This document shows positions 41,200 to 53,431 of a stretch of 64,000 nt of DNA, piece by piece. Below the pieces are notes generated by a model. The model was given only the letters and a program-made list of their open reading frames with translations, was not told the origin of the DNA and did no database searches. A program made the translations under genes and the position numbers. The stretch spans positions 38,446,361 to 38,510,360 of the forward strand of contig OZ035963.1 of assembly GCA_964034945.1 (NCBI GenBank), given 5' to 3'. The DNA comes from Chrysopilus asiliformis (taxonomy: Eukaryota; Arthropoda; Insecta; Diptera; Rhagionidae). Positions within the stretch are counted from its first letter, which is position 1; each line of letters starts with the position of its first letter.

Positions 41200-41950
41200 T
41201 GGGCGTTTTCGTTTTTGGCACCGGAGTCATGGCACCGAAGCAATTGCTACCTGTCAAAAATGAAGTCTGCTACCAAGAGTGCTGTCCCCGTGTTCGAGTA
41301 TGACGGAGTGAAGAACTGTCAAAACCTTCATAATGGGAGATCGCCGGTCAATTCTTGGATTAAGTTTTGCTGTTATTCATCAATTATTGAAAGAATTTGA
41401 TGAATATTATGCTGCACAATTGGAAGCTAAAGATATGGGGATTATATTAATTATATGAGCTTTGCTATTTGGAGAATCTAGTGCCGCACAACCTAAGAAC
41501 AGTGACTTTCTTCGCTCACAGGATGTAATATAAATCAACACAGCCATAATCGAATTTATAGAATTTGAGGAACAGTTCAGTTTTAATCAAGTCATCTACT
41601 ATTTCCAAAAAATATCATATTTTACCATTTAGCCAATTGTTTAGCATGTATCTATCGCTCGTTTTGATTGATAAATAATTACCCGTCGAAACTTTCACAT
41701 TTCCTTTCTTCTAACATGATTTTTGTCTGCAAAAAAAACTTTAAGATTCAAAATAACGACCGACCGTTTCTTGGTGTCATTTGCTCCCGTACCAAGACTA
41801 GGTCCAGCGGTGCTACCACCAAGAGTCAAAAGAGCTAAACTCGAACAGCCGGTGTCAGAATCATCTGACGCCAAAGTGGCAAATTCGAACAGTTTTTCTT
41901 GGCACCAGGCGTAAGGTGCTAGCACCGTGTCAAAAACGAAAACGCACATT
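41200..41950. mobile_element. Inverted-repeat element with GCGTTTTCGTTTTTG ends
   Basis: GGGCGTTTTCGTTTTTGGCAC at the left and TGCGTTTTCGTTTTTGACAC inverted at the right, with CATT on both sides possible as target duplication. Lies in the right part of the outer 35348-42042 element. Non-coding as far as visible. Confidence 0.6.
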
Positions 41951-42047
41951 ATAAATCGTTCCACAGTAAGCCACGGATTTTACTTTTGAAGCGTCGAAAT
42001 GTCAAAGCTTACGCACGCCTTGACGCGTCATTGTGTTTTCGCTATAA

Positions 42048-42950
42048 AGTTCAGTTTAGCGACAATGAGGCTAGAGATTTTTCGTGTATAGGGAGGGGTA
42101 GATAGAAGCATCCCCTATCCAAAATGGGTATTTTTAGCGGTCGCTTGCCCCCTCCAGGGGTCCTCAAATTTTGTATGAAACTATTTTCTGGGGGTGGTAG
42201 GGGGGTGTGTGGTACCTCAAATGAACGGTAATGAAGAGTGCATTCCAAAAATATATAGCATGGTAGGGTTTACCCCTCACTCTTCGATTTATACCCCATC
42301 GAAAAAAAGTGCAATTTTGCAACAAAACTACTTTTACTATCATAATTTCGGTTTGCAAACCTTATAAAAGTGGTTTGAAATGACTGCTCAAGCAGTTTTA
42401 ATTACAAAATTTCATTTTAAAATTTTCATATAACCTCACTTTTCTGACGAAAAAAAACTTGAGCTACAAACTAATTTTACTTATAAGCCCCCAGAGATGA
42501 CAAATTTTTCAGCCACACCCCACTTATTCCCACCGCCTCGACTCGTTTTTGTTGATTTTTTCAGCAAAAACTCGCCTCACACTTTTTGATGTAGTTTGAA
42601 AACGGGTTGAGAGATTTCTATGATTCTTTGCATTTTATTTTCTGGTGTATTAGGCGCAGTTTTTGGTAAAAAAAATTTCGTTTTCCCCTCGTTTCACGAA
42701 TTCCACTTTTTTCAGTGTGATATAAATCGAAGGGTGAGGGAGGGCATTTTTATCATGCTATATATTTTTGGATTGCACTCTTCATTACCTTTCATTTTAG
42801 GAAAAAAGTTTCATACAAAGTTTGAGGACCCATGGAGGGGGCAAGAGGGGCGAGCGACGGCTAAAAATACCCATTTTGGATAGGCAATGTTTCGCTCTAC
42901 CCCTCCCTATACACGAAAAATCTCTAGCGTCATTGTCGCTAAACTGAACT
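42048..42950. repeat. Fold-back element, ~280-bp arms
   Basis: The arms begin AGTTCAGTTTAGCGACAATG and remain complementary for about 280 bp, through the TACCCATTTTGGATAGG and GAGGACCC blocks. No target duplication was found. Its left end lies a few bases from the end of the 35348-42042 element. Confidence 0.82.
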
Positions 42951-43302
42951 CTTGCCCCAAGTAATTATACAACTTTCATAGATTGTTTTCTCAGCAGCCG
43001 ACGAGTTTGACATATAGGTATAGGTTTGACATATAGGTATATATGTTTGACATATAGGAGATGTTGGATTGCAGCGAATTTATGAGATTACACCGTTTGC
43101 ACTTTTAACATTTTAGGTTCTTTAGTTTTTGGTCTAAATTCTTGTGTAGGTACTCTACTTAAGTTAATTTCAAAACCAATTCGGGGTTTTTTTTTTGGAG
43201 AGTTTCTTCTCACACTAAGTTTTTTTTTCTAAAGTACAAAAGTGGACTTTGCGTGAATATAGAAATTTTGGTCTAGGAGAAATTAATAAAGGAAAATCGA
43301 AG
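42951..43302 (+). promoter_or_regulatory. Upstream region of the Ubc10-like gene
   Basis: About 350 bp between the fold-back element and the start codon, so the 5' untranslated region and core promoter must lie here or beyond. GTTTGACATATAGG occurs three times in a row at about 43005-43058. No clear TATA box was fixed. Confidence 0.45.
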
Positions 43303-46300
43303 ATGGCAGCGACAAGGAGGCTACAAAAGGTTAATTATTAATATTGTCTGCCCAATAGAATAGTGGGATAGTCGTAATGCGACTCATAAATTTTGTGAAA
43401 TAGAATTATGTTTGTTGATTAACTTTGCTTTCTGAGTCAGTCTTTGAGGTTATGCTGTAATCAGTCCAAAGAATTTATCACTGTTAAATTTACAATACAT
43501 GTAATTAAAAATATATTTTTAGGAACTAGCAGACTTAAAATCGTCAGGATTAAAGTCGTTTAGAGATATTACAGTTAATGAGCAAAATCTTTTGCTTTGG
43601 ACGGGATTGATCGTTCCGGTGAGTAAAAAACATTTACAAAGAACAAGCCTTTGTCAAACCAAGTTACGAATGAAACTAGTTGCAGTGCATAATGCTCACT
43701 AATAAATCAATATGATTGTGTGAAAACAGATTAAAAAATTTGGAATAAAATTTGCTTTCACAATAATTTAGAACAAAAGTGTGAAATACATTTTCGCAAT
43801 ATTACGTTAATTTTATTTTTAGTAAGATGTGGTAATTGTAAAACTTCGTAAATCAAACATGTTTGGAGAATCTCGAAATTTCCAATGATAACACGATCTT
43901 AAAAATTTTGGAACAGAGATATCAAATTTAAATAATGCTAATAACTAGAGAGGGGTGACTTAATAACTAAAGCCAATCATCACACTTCTTCGAACATGAA
44001 CTGTTCGAAAGGTTCACATTCGAAAATGGACTATTCGAATTTGCGCGTATCGTGAGGAATTTGTTCCGATTCCCTATTGTTTTATTTAATAGTGGCTTGC
44101 AAGGTTTTGCGTGGGGGTAATAGGGGAGCCGATACCGAGACCACACCTAACGATAAACGATGCTCATGACCCATAGAACATACAGTCTGTAAGAGCCTGT
44201 TCACATTGGTTGAAATAGTCCGCCTAAATAGGACGGTTGAAATATTGCTCGTGTTCAGATTGAGACTATTTGAACCAGTAGCTGTGAGCAATCAGACTGG
44301 CGTGAAACATTTGGGAAACGGAACATTTCTAAAGAATTGCAAGTAATACGTGGCTGCCTTTTGCTCTGCGACGTGTTGCATCGACGACGACCGAAACAAT
44401 AATGACAATGGAACACATTCAGTGTGGCAGCCAACCAATCAGAGCACGACAGGCGGAACTCTGAGAATGGAGTTTTTAGTTTTGAGGATGATTTTCCTAT
44501 CAGCAGTCCCACTTCCTCACCTTGCCCTAATGTTGCCAGTTTCTATCCTATTTAGGCGGACTATTTCAACCAATGTGAACAGGCTCTAAAGTAAGAGCGT
44601 GTACGGGTTAATGTGTACAAAAATTTATTTTTAATGATTTTTAAGTACATGGATTTGTTGTATTGCACAAGAAGAAAAATGCTATATCATTAATAATGAG
44701 TCCAGTCACCACCGGCATTGATAATTGCTGGCATCTCCGAGGCATACTTTACACTAAGTTGACTGCGTATTCGTTCGGTAAAGACCCTCAAATGAGACGA
44801 ATTTATCATGTCAGCTGCTTCAAAGTGCACACTCTTTTTCCTCGAAGCTTGTGCTTGAGATATGCACACACAGAATATCCCCAAACAGAAGCTTCGTCCG
44901 TAAAGATCACGTTGCTCCAATCTCGGTCCAAATTCTCCTTTGCCCAAACGAGTCTTCGTCACATTTTTTTCGCTAACAGTGGTTTCTTCATTGTGCTTCG
45001 ATATTTGAGGTTATGCGCAAGGATATGGGTTCGAATAGTTGTATGTGATACTTCTATAGCCTTCTGTTTTAATTTTGCTGCTCCTAGTCGCATTGTGAAG
45101 GTGGGGTTCCGGTTAAACAAATTCACAATTTTTTTTCTATGTTCGGTGTCACTTTGCCTATCGACCCACGTTCTGGCAAGTCATCGACATTTTTGATCTT
45201 CTTATATTGCTGAACCCACTTAGCGATGAACGATTTTGACTTTCCCATGTATTTAGCAGCAGATAGATATGACATTTTTGGTCCTTTGGGGTGGGAACAA
45301 AGGAACACAGCCTCGTGGCGTGATGCGTATGTGGCACTCATGGCGGTTAACTTGTTATTCGGGTAAGAACTCGACGCCAACTGGATCTTTTGTGACAAAG
45401 CATTCACGACAAAGATTGCATCTATCTGCCCACCAAAAACTAGGACGATATTTCAAAGCCAATTGCCATTTATGCCGTACACGCTCTTACTTTACAGACT
45501 GTATATATAAATGTTTTCCTAAGTTTGTGCAGTACTTGAGTTTATGACTTACAAACGTGTCTCTTTTTTTTATATATATAGAGATTAATTTAATTGTATT
45601 CAATAATTCACCGAGAGCAAACCGGTAGATGAAATGGTTTCGATACAAACAAATATTCCATATGGGTAATAAGCTCCAAAATTTCATAGTAAAATATTTT
45701 CTGCGGTCAAAATAATTTCATTTGATCACAAATGTATTTCGGCAGTATCAAGTTAAGGAAAAAAATCCCAAAATTAATTTTCATTTATTTTATGCTTCTT
45801 GTTTTTTAATACCTTGCTCTAATCTGCGACAGTGCTTGCACTGAATCTGCCAGTCGAAAACCCCATTAATTTGGTTTTGCAACTTTGAAGGGATTTTGAT
45901 TTAGTATAGTGCGCCTCAAGACCTATCCGTGGAATTCCTGGAGGCATTTCCAAGTTAATTATGATTTTTATAGTGAGACTAACAGCCTTATTCTGGCAAA
46001 GGTCACTAGTCACAACTCGATCACAAGAGCGAGGTGAATCACAAGTTGTGACTTTTTGGTATTCTCAGCGTTCAGTCACAATTTCGACTGATCTCAACTA
46101 CTGTCAAAACTGTGACCGACTCACAAGCAGGTAACAAGATAAAAACAAGACAAAAAGAAACTATTTCCTGCACTATTTAATTGAATGTGATATTTCCAGA
46201 GTACAACGGAGACGATTTCTGGTCAATTGACAAACAAAGAAGACTTTTTTGCGAAATAAGAAAATTTTTATTGAAAATGTTCAGGTTTCCAATAACATCC

Positions 46301-49300
46301 CACCTTTTTTTATAATTGAACACGCACGGCACACACGCACTTTCTCCACCATTTTCACAGATTTACAAATATTAAAATTACTTTAAAAACTAACAAAACC
46401 AAAAACTGAACTAATCTAAATAATCACAAAGCGGCTGTCAAATTTATTCACCATTCTGGAATTATACTGAGGTGAATTATTTGTTACGTTTCTTGTGACC
46501 CAACGCCAAGAATATGGAATACTAGGTCAGTCACAAAGAAAGTAACAAGCCGATCGTCTCTAACGAGTTGTGACTTGTGACCAGTCATAATGCCAGAATA
46601 GGGCTGTAAGATATTACTTTTTTATTAATTTCATTTTACATAAGTATTTTAAAAAAGCAAATTTTAAAGCACGAAGTCTAGCATCCGTGGTCCAGTCTTC
46701 GCTAAAAAATTTAATGAGCGATTCGCGTAATAGAATTTGTGGTTTTCCGATGAACAATTAATTTGGTTAATCCGTTCCGTCTCGGTTGTTACTTTCTTAT
46801 TCGAAGTATAATAAATTATTGTATTCATAAAAAATTTCGACTTCTTAATTTTTTCCTAACGAACATTTCCCGAGCACACCTAAGTCGATTTGAGCATTAT
46901 TACAAAAATCACTTTCTGTCAGTCTGTGTACAAGATTATTCAAAAACTAATGGAGCTAGAGCCATGAAGTTTTACTGGCGTGTTTGGTCTTGGAATATAA
47001 CGATCCTATCAACTTTTGATGGAAATCCGTTAACCGGAAGTAACCAAAATGGCGGCTTTTTAAAAATAGCAATTTCGTTTTTTCCGTTTACTTCGAAACT
47101 ACGCCTTTGTCAGTAGTCTTCTGTATGATCAAAGTTGAAGACATCAATCTCCTATACTTTTGTATTTTACTAGAACTCGAAATCTCAAACTGGTATCCAG
47201 CGTTATTTAAAAAAATATCAGTTGTGGTCAACACAAAACTTTCTTCTACAAAATCTACAACCTTGCGCAATTTACGCTAGAGCCCTGTCGCGTTGTCAAC
47301 CTAAGACGACCTCCCAATAAATTCTTGGTTTATTCAAAAATATCAAAAACGTACAAAATTTGAGATAACTTGAGAACTGTAAAAGATATCAATTTACGGT
47401 AAATGGCAAAAATGTAGAAAATGTTAACATCTTTAATTATTCTTTTAACTGATCTGTCGAAAAACCGTTAGTTTGCAAATTATTCTCAAAAATATGATTT
47501 TTTACATATTAATGAAAAAATCTCAATAACGGTAAAATATAACGGATAACGGTAAGAAACAAAATTGTGCAGAATGCCATTCTCATTAATTCACTTCATA
47601 CACTCAGTCAGCAAAAACCCGTTAGTTTTCGAGATAATCGCAAAAAACTGTTTTTTTTTTTTAAATAACGGTTTATCTCGATAACAGGTGGAGATATCGA
47701 ATTATTGCTAAAGACAAAAGTGTGGGAAATTTTATTTTCTCCAAGTTTTGTCATACTTAAGGCCACTAAAAAACGCGTAGTTTGGGAGTAAATCGAGAAA
47801 AACGAAATTGGAATTTTTGAAAAACCGCCATTTTGGATACTTCCGGTTAACGGATTTCCACCAAAAGTTGATAGGATCGTCCCATTTCAGGACCCAACAT
47901 GCAAATTTCATGGCACTAGCTCTATTAGTTTTTGAGAAATCTTGTACACAGACTGACAGACAGAAAGACATTTTTTAAATATGACTCCAATCGACTCAGG
48001 AGTGATGGGGAAATGTTTTTTAGGCAAAATTAAGAGGTCGAAATTTTTCATGAAAACAATACTTTATTATACTCCGTAGAAGAAAGTAAAAACTGTTTTC
48101 TGCGATCCTTACGAAAATTAACGGGTTTTTCGGTGGTTCATCATATGAGATGAATTAAAGAGAATAATATTTACCACAATTCTGTGTTTAGTGCTATTCG
48201 CTATCTTTGACCGTGACAGATATTTTCAATAAAAATTAAAATAACAGATTCTTGCAAATTCCTTGTAAACTAAGCATTTTCCGAATAACCAGTTAATTAA
48301 AGATATAAAAATTCTCTACATTTTTGTTTTTCACCGTAAATCGATATCTTGTACCGTTATCGAGATATTTCAGATTTTGTGAAAAAAACATTTTTTATAA
48401 GCTAATATTTCATTTGTCGTGCTATAGTGTGAATTGCGCAGGAACAAATATTTTGGCATGAACAGTTGGTGTTTGGTTTTTTGTTCTTTCACTTCAGAAA
48501 AATTTTGTTAATGTCGGATTTTCTGGATGAGCCTGGCATTTTTCATTTTATTAAAGTACACGTAGAATCACTAATGCGTAGAATACTCCTCCAATTATGT
48601 AACTGGACTCAATGGTCGGTAAGGCTACGTACTGTCGCGTCAAGTCTTTGTTGCAGTGGGATGAGGGGAGTATTCAGTGTATGAATGGATTGTATGAATG
48701 GTTGAATAAATGAATGTCTTGAGCTGTGCTTCGGCATTTCCTGGCATAAAATATAAAAAAAACTTTCGATTCCGTAAAACAAAACTACCCCTAGTACTAG
48801 TTTATCAGTGCGTTACACGTATTCGCAATTGTAGGTTTTGTTATACTTATATGACCGTTAGTAGATGTGGTGAGAGATCTACATAGTTTGTAAACATAAA
48901 ATTTATCAAATGAAATTAGTAACTTATTTTTCAACAAGTTTTGTACAGACCTCTAGTGTCATATATAGGGCTTCTCAAACGGGATCCCGGGATCCCGGGG
49001 GTAAAATATCATCCCGTTATCCCGGGATTTCAATTAAATTTCCCGGGAATCCCGCTATTTCTTATTAACATTTTTTTTACTCTTTTTAACGATATTAAAA
49101 ATATTGTAACACGAAATTTGCGTAATTTTTACTTCTTTTTCCCTCTAGTAACGAATTTTGTTCAAAATTAGGAAAATATAATATAGATGGTACTCCAGTT
49201 ACCAATATTTTAAAATTAGAAAAAATCAAAATAGATCAAGTTACCAATATTTTGTAGTTTTGGTTTGTATCGTTGCCTGTGGTTATTTTATATTTAAGTT

Positions 49301-50729
49301 TTTGTAATTAAAAATATGAATACAGTAATCCCCCGCTATACGGACGCTCGTTTTACGGAAATTCGAAGTTACGGACATGACTAATATAGGAACAAATTCG
49401 CTATACGGATAAAAAAATTCGCTATTACGGACAAAAAAAAATTTTTTTTTGAATCACAGAAAAAAATCAAGAAAAAGTCCTCCATAATTATGTTGAATTT
49501 ATTGTAAATGTACATAACTTAATTTCTCCGAAATTTCTGACACATTTTGTGTATACACAAAAGAGAATTAAAAAAAGGCAATATAAAACTGTAGTGCGGT
49601 GTATTTTTAAAAAATCTATTTGCTATTCTTAAGCGAGAACTCCAATTGGGCAGAGGCAGTAGCAGAGGCAGCAGCAGAGGCAGAAGTAGAAGCAGCAGCA
49701 GAAGTAGCAGCAGAAGCAGAATCTGCTTTCTGTCCCACAATGAAATTTGAATTCTGACGAAACTAGCAGAAACATACGTAGAAACAGCTACGTTTTTTTG
49801 TCCGCGGCATGATTTGTCCCATAATATTTTTTTTTTTGGTTTTAACATATTCAATTGATTTATGCTCCATTTCAAGTAGTATAAATATTTTTTTTCTATA
49901 ATTATATAGTTTTCTCATTATTCTAGTGGTTAAATAATTATTTTAATATGTTATACTAATCTGTTTCGTATTACGGATTTTTTTGGTACGCATCTATCTA
50001 TTTTTAATACGATCTCATACTAAAATAGGTTTCGTTTTACGGATTTTCGATATACGGACAGTTTCCGTAGAACGCATCCCGTCTGTAAAGCGGGGGATTA
50101 CTGTAATTGAAAATCAATAACGCATTTTTTTTGTATTGTTTTGATTTTACACATTTTTCTCCCATCTAATTGGATAAATTCTTGCTTGTTAGCGAATCCC
50201 GGGATTTTGAATATTTTTGTCCCGGAATCCCGGGATTTCAATTTCTACGGGAAATGAGAAGCCCTAGTCATATAGCACGTTATGTAAAGATCATCTATAT
50301 TTAGTAACAAATAAAATGTTTTATTTATTAGGAAAACCCTCCGTACAATAAAGGTGCCTTTCTTATTGAAATTAATTTCCCAGCTGAATATCCGTTTAAA
50401 CCACCAAAAATATGTTTTAAAACAAAAATTTACCATCCCAATATCGATGAAAAGGGCCAAGTATGCTTGCCAATAATTAGTACAGAAAATTGGAAACCGG
50501 CAACCAAAACGGATCAAGGTAATAATGGTAAAAATTCAGTTTATTTTATACATCACATTTTTATTTCTTTACAGTTATCCAAGCTTTAATAGCCCTAGTA
50601 AATGATCCAGAGCCAGAACATCCTTTACGCGCGGATTTGGCTGAAGAATATCTCAAAGACCGTAAAAAATTTTTAAAAAATGCTGAAGACTTTACTAGAA
50701 AGAACAGCGAAAAGCGACCACCTGAGTAA
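43303..50729 (+). CDS. Ubc10: Ubiquitin-conjugating enzyme E2, UBE2L3/Ubc10 type (4 exons, 154 aa)
   Basis: Exons are 43303-43329, 43523-43618, 50332-50518 and 50575-50729. All introns are GT-AG, and the last joins codons in phase 1. The product starts [15 protein letters not shown] and ends EKRPPE, 154 residues, exactly the UBE2L3 length. The UBC fold shows [13 protein letters not shown], the HPN motif ([11 protein letters not shown], 76-78) and the catalytic Cys86 in QVCLPI. Phe63, known in UBE2L3 to contact E3 ligases, is kept. The enzyme takes ubiquitin from E1 as a thioester and passes it to HECT and RBR-type E3 ligases in cytosol and nucleus. The gene looks intact. AATAAA occurs at 50734 and 51209. 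Intron 2 (6.7 kb) holds at least six transposable elements. Confidence 0.96.
43619..44182. other. Start of intron 2, no element recognised
   Basis: AT-rich intronic sequence. Several TTCGAA/TTCGAAT motifs at about 43990-44045; otherwise nothing supported. Confidence 0.5.
44183..45501 (-). mobile_element. Tc1/mariner-like element in intron 2
   Basis: Inverted ends CAGTCTGTAAAGTAAGAGCG, with TA on each side (44181-44182 and 45502-45503); the left end is split by a MITE. Minus-strand remnants of a transposase: a helix-turn-helix segment [20 protein letters not shown] followed by [10 protein letters not shown] (45230-45310), and a catalytic-domain start [19 protein letters not shown] (about 44950-44880) with the first Asp. 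Frames are broken. It inserted antisense to the host gene. Confidence 0.82.
44193..44586. mobile_element. Harbinger-like MITE nested in the Tc1/mariner-like end
   Basis: Ends GAGCCTGTTCACATTGGTTG inverted, flanked by TAA (44190-44192 and 44587-44589). Removing it restores CAGTCTGTAAAGTAAGAGCG, the left end of the surrounding element, which proves the order of insertion. Confidence 0.92.
45983..46606. mobile_element. Harbinger-like MITE in intron 2 (624 bp)
   Basis: Ends CAGCCTTATTCTGGCAAAGG and CAGCCCTATTCTGGCATTAT inverted, flanked by TAA (45980-45982 and 46607-46609). Repeated CACAAGTTGTGAC-type motifs near both ends. Confidence 0.85.
46789..48089. repeat. Fold-back element, ~340-bp diverged arms, in intron 2
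   Basis: Left arm (46789-47140) and inverted right arm (47740-48089) share TTACTTTCTT, AGTATAATAA, AAATTTCGAC, CAGTCTGTGTACAAGAT, CGATCCTATCAACTTTTG and GGAAATCCGTTAACCGGAAG in order, about 80 percent matched by eye. The middle contains several diverged GAGATATCGA-type segments. The same family appears in part at 33290-33660. No transposase. Confidence 0.75.
48090..48957. other. Intron 2 stretch without recognised element
   Basis: AT-rich. Short open frame at 48466-48684 with no known motif. Some sequence (48240-48380) resembles the interior of the fold-back element to the left. Confidence 0.45.
48966..50266. mobile_element. Non-autonomous hAT element in intron 2
   Basis: 1301 bp, inverted ends TAGGGCTTCTCA, flanked by a perfect 8-bp GTCATATA (48958-48965 and 50267-50274). 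Subterminal ATCCCGGGAT palindromes are dense at both ends. A pogo-like MITE sits inside. It ends 65 bp before exon 3, so it lies close to the 3' splice site and branch region. Confidence 0.93.
49323..50103. mobile_element. pogo/Tigger-like MITE, copy 2 (complete)
   Basis: 781 bp, ends CAGTAATCCCCCGC inverted, with TA on both sides. Near-identical to 29375-30110 for most of its length. It contains an expanded GCAGCAGAGGCAG-type microsatellite (about 49655-49725) that is shorter in copy 1. The leucine-rich open frame over the microsatellite is not a gene. Confidence 0.88.
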
Positions 50730-51640
50730 AAGAAATAAAGATGTAAAGAGGAAACATTTATCACAATTATATTTTTTGATTTTTCTTTTAATTGACTGAA
50801 GATAAAAAATATATTTAAAATATTATCTTGTGTTTTAAATAACCAATCTTTTTCGTGATTTAAAGGATTGCTAAAAGAACGCAACCTAAAGGAAGAGTTT
50901 AAAAACCAACAAAAAAACTAAACAATATATCTAATCAAAATACATGTATTAAAAACTATGTAAAAAAAGAAGAAAAAAAAACAAAAATATAAATAATTCT
51001 AAATATTAAGATTTAAATTATGTTTTAAATAATATTTCCTTAATCGTGCTTATCAATTCTACATAAGTATAAAATTAAGAAGATAGTTACTTTGGTAATG
51101 AGTATGATATAAATCATTAAAGACTAATATAACTTAATTCATTATGTTAACTGTAGTTAAAAAGTTTCCAGTTTTCATTCTTTAAAAAAAAGTTTTTTTT
51201 TGTTATTAAATAAAATTAAAAGATTATTTATAACTTTGGCAATTAACAAACCCAATGACTTGACTTATATTTTGTCTTATTTCATATATTAGTTAAAAAT
51301 GCAAATATAGCTTGGAAATATTGTAAGAAAATATTGGATTGCATTTAGTAAAAATGCTTTTGAAACAAAATTGTCTTTTAATTCACTAAATTTTGGTAGT
51401 TTTGCTTTTAACGACAATTAAAGAATATCTCCTAGAAAACCAATCTGCTAGCTGTGCCCGAAACTACTATTCTACTTTGTCAGATTTCAGAATTAATCAT
51501 GAAATTGCTGGGTTGGATTTTATTTGAACGAGAGGATCAAAATTGAATCGAAACAAGTAACTTTTGGTTTAAAATTCTTTTGACTTTACGTTAAGATATT
51601 AAAAATTTGCATCACTTTCGCATAAATGTTGTGTTTAATT
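50730..51640 (+). other. 3' untranslated and flanking region of the Ubc10-like gene
   Basis: AT-rich, no open frame of note. AATAAA at 50734 is very close to the stop; another at 51209 is a more usual distance for a polyadenylation signal. Confidence 0.5.
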
Positions 51641-52200
51641 AGAAACATAACAAAAGCTATAATTGCCAATCTGGCAATTATTGAAAACCCGTATGGTGAT
51701 TTAATTGAACGGCGTATCAAAATTTCATTTGAATTCAAATTTTCCAATAAGATTTTTTTAAAACTTGTTCCAATCGGATTTTGATGTATAGGAGTTTTAT
51801 GTAGAATAATATTCTAAATAACTTTTGTTCTCGCACTTTTTTGATAACATGTACCGTTTTTCAGATATTCGCAAAAAACGTTTTCGTTCGTATGGGGGGT
51901 ACCCCCCCTAATGGTCCATTTTTGCCCATTAACGAACTTAGCCTCGCATTTTACGAAAAACGAATCTGCGCAAAATTTCAAGTCTCTAGCTCAATCCGTG
52001 CGCCCGCAATCCGCGCCACAGACAGACGGACGGACAGACAGGCGGACAGACAGACGGACGGACATGCTAAATTCAACTTTTTTCATCATTCTAAACACAC
52101 TGGTGTAATTCATTTTTGTGTGTGATGACGGGATCTTGGCGTTACAAACGGTAAGGCAAAGTTAATATACCCTTTGGTTTCACCATACGGGTATAAAAAT
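51640..52200 (+). repeat. GACA-associated dispersed repeat, copy A
   Basis: Begins near AAACATAACAAAAGCTATAA and runs through CAATCGGATTTTGATGTAT, CGTATGGGGGGTACCCCCC, CAAAATTTCAAGTCTCTAGC and a (GACA/GACG)n run at 52020-52065. It ends with TATACCCTTTGGTTTCACCA and CGGGTATAAAAAT. Other copies: 55440-55930, an inverted piece at 53745-54000 and a diverged one at 23875-24200. Nature unknown; no coding potential recognised. Confidence 0.8.
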
Positions 52201-52986
52201 GCCAATTTAGGGGGGATTTTTGAAATGCTCAGATTTTACTTATAAATTAAAGATCTGTTCTTTAGAAAATGGTCAAATACTCGTTATGGCTGCAGCGAAA
52301 ATGTTTATGAAAAAAAATCTATTTGTATGGGAGAAGGGGAAGGATTGGTCCGATTGGGCCTTTCCACACGTGTATTCTTGCATCTGCGGATCGGGTTCTG
52401 ATTGGTCAGTGACTAGTGGAGGGGGTTCTGCAAGTGATGAACGTTTGGGCGAAGGTCAAGAGTGACCAAAAGTTGTGCATGCACTAACACAACTAAAAAG
52501 CAATAAAATTTTTCCATGGGTGAAATTAAGATTTCTCACACTACTATGCTTCTCTACTCACGTTCAAACACAATGACAATATTCGCACTAACACATATAA
52601 AACTTACTCAACTGGTAACAACAGCGTGTGGACTCGAACTGGTTGTCGTTATGTGTTGTCGTTACAACTGTGTGTAGAAATGCCCATTGGCTTTCGACGT
52701 ATAGCACGGTTATGTAGATTCGTATTTTAAACGCATTTCGTCTATAAATTTCCCGATAGTATATACTAGCGTGACCATTTATCTCCCTTTGAGGGAAATT
52801 ATCCCCCTTTCGGACTTGGCTATTGTAGGCGTTATTTATAATAAATCAGGACCTTCAATATTATATAACCTCGTCTATTGATATCAGAATAAATCTAACT
52901 GCCGAGCCGATAACTTGTATTTTTATTTGTCTCTATCCTCTACACTATCCCCCACATCCCCATGAAAAATCCACTTTTTTCCAAGA
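52201..52986. other. Non-coding stretch
   Basis: No gene recognised. About 52300-52350 again resembles the start of the 23875 repeat (TTTGTATGGGAGAAGGGGAA). Confidence 0.45.
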
Positions 52987-53431
52987 TTTTTTTTTGTACC
53001 CGCATGAAAAAATCGACTATTTGCGCTCGATTATGGGGAGCAAAGTTCTTGTTTTTTTTTTACCAGTGGCAACACTAGATTACTTTTCCTTACCTCCGGT
53101 AAGAAATGTGTGCAACTGCCCAGTGAACAAAAAATTTCTTATTAAGGCATTATAAAGGCATTATCTTAATGTATTATCTTTACCTTATTGTTGCCTTATT
53201 TTTGTATAGGCCATTTCCGCGTATATAAGGCCTTACTACTAAGGCAACATTAATAGTAGGTGTTTTTTTTCCCGGTGATGGCGCTGATTGCTTAGATGGT
53301 AAAAATTTCTTTATTAAAACGGCCTTTAAGTCTTAATCTATTACTTTTTCTATAAAAATATTTACCGAGTCGTTTAAATTCTCCTGCCAGCCAACACAAA
53401 ACTTCAACAAAAAATAACTTTTGACGCATAA

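Larger units (their letters stand above)
35348..42042. mobile_element. Outer element with GCGAAAACACAATG ends, filled with insertions
   Basis: GCGAAAACACAATGGCGCGT at the left and, inverted, GCGAAAACACAATGACGCGT at the right, each bounded by TA (35346-35347 and 42043-42044). AAGCGTCA motifs occur near both ends. Its span of 6.7 kb is mostly later insertions: 35529-39048 (with nested elements), 39251-40937 and about 41200-41950. The original element was probably under 2 kb. Tc1/mariner-type by target; no transposase of its own seen. Confidence 0.72.

Noticed and set aside
43010..43060. Short spaced repeats resembling a CRISPR array
   Set aside because: Three 14-bp words in a eukaryotic promoter region; no CRISPR-like unit length, spacer diversity or cas genes.
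49519..49875. 118-residue leucine-run frame
   Set aside because: Microsatellite inside a pogo-like MITE; the matching copy at 29702-29977 does not preserve it.
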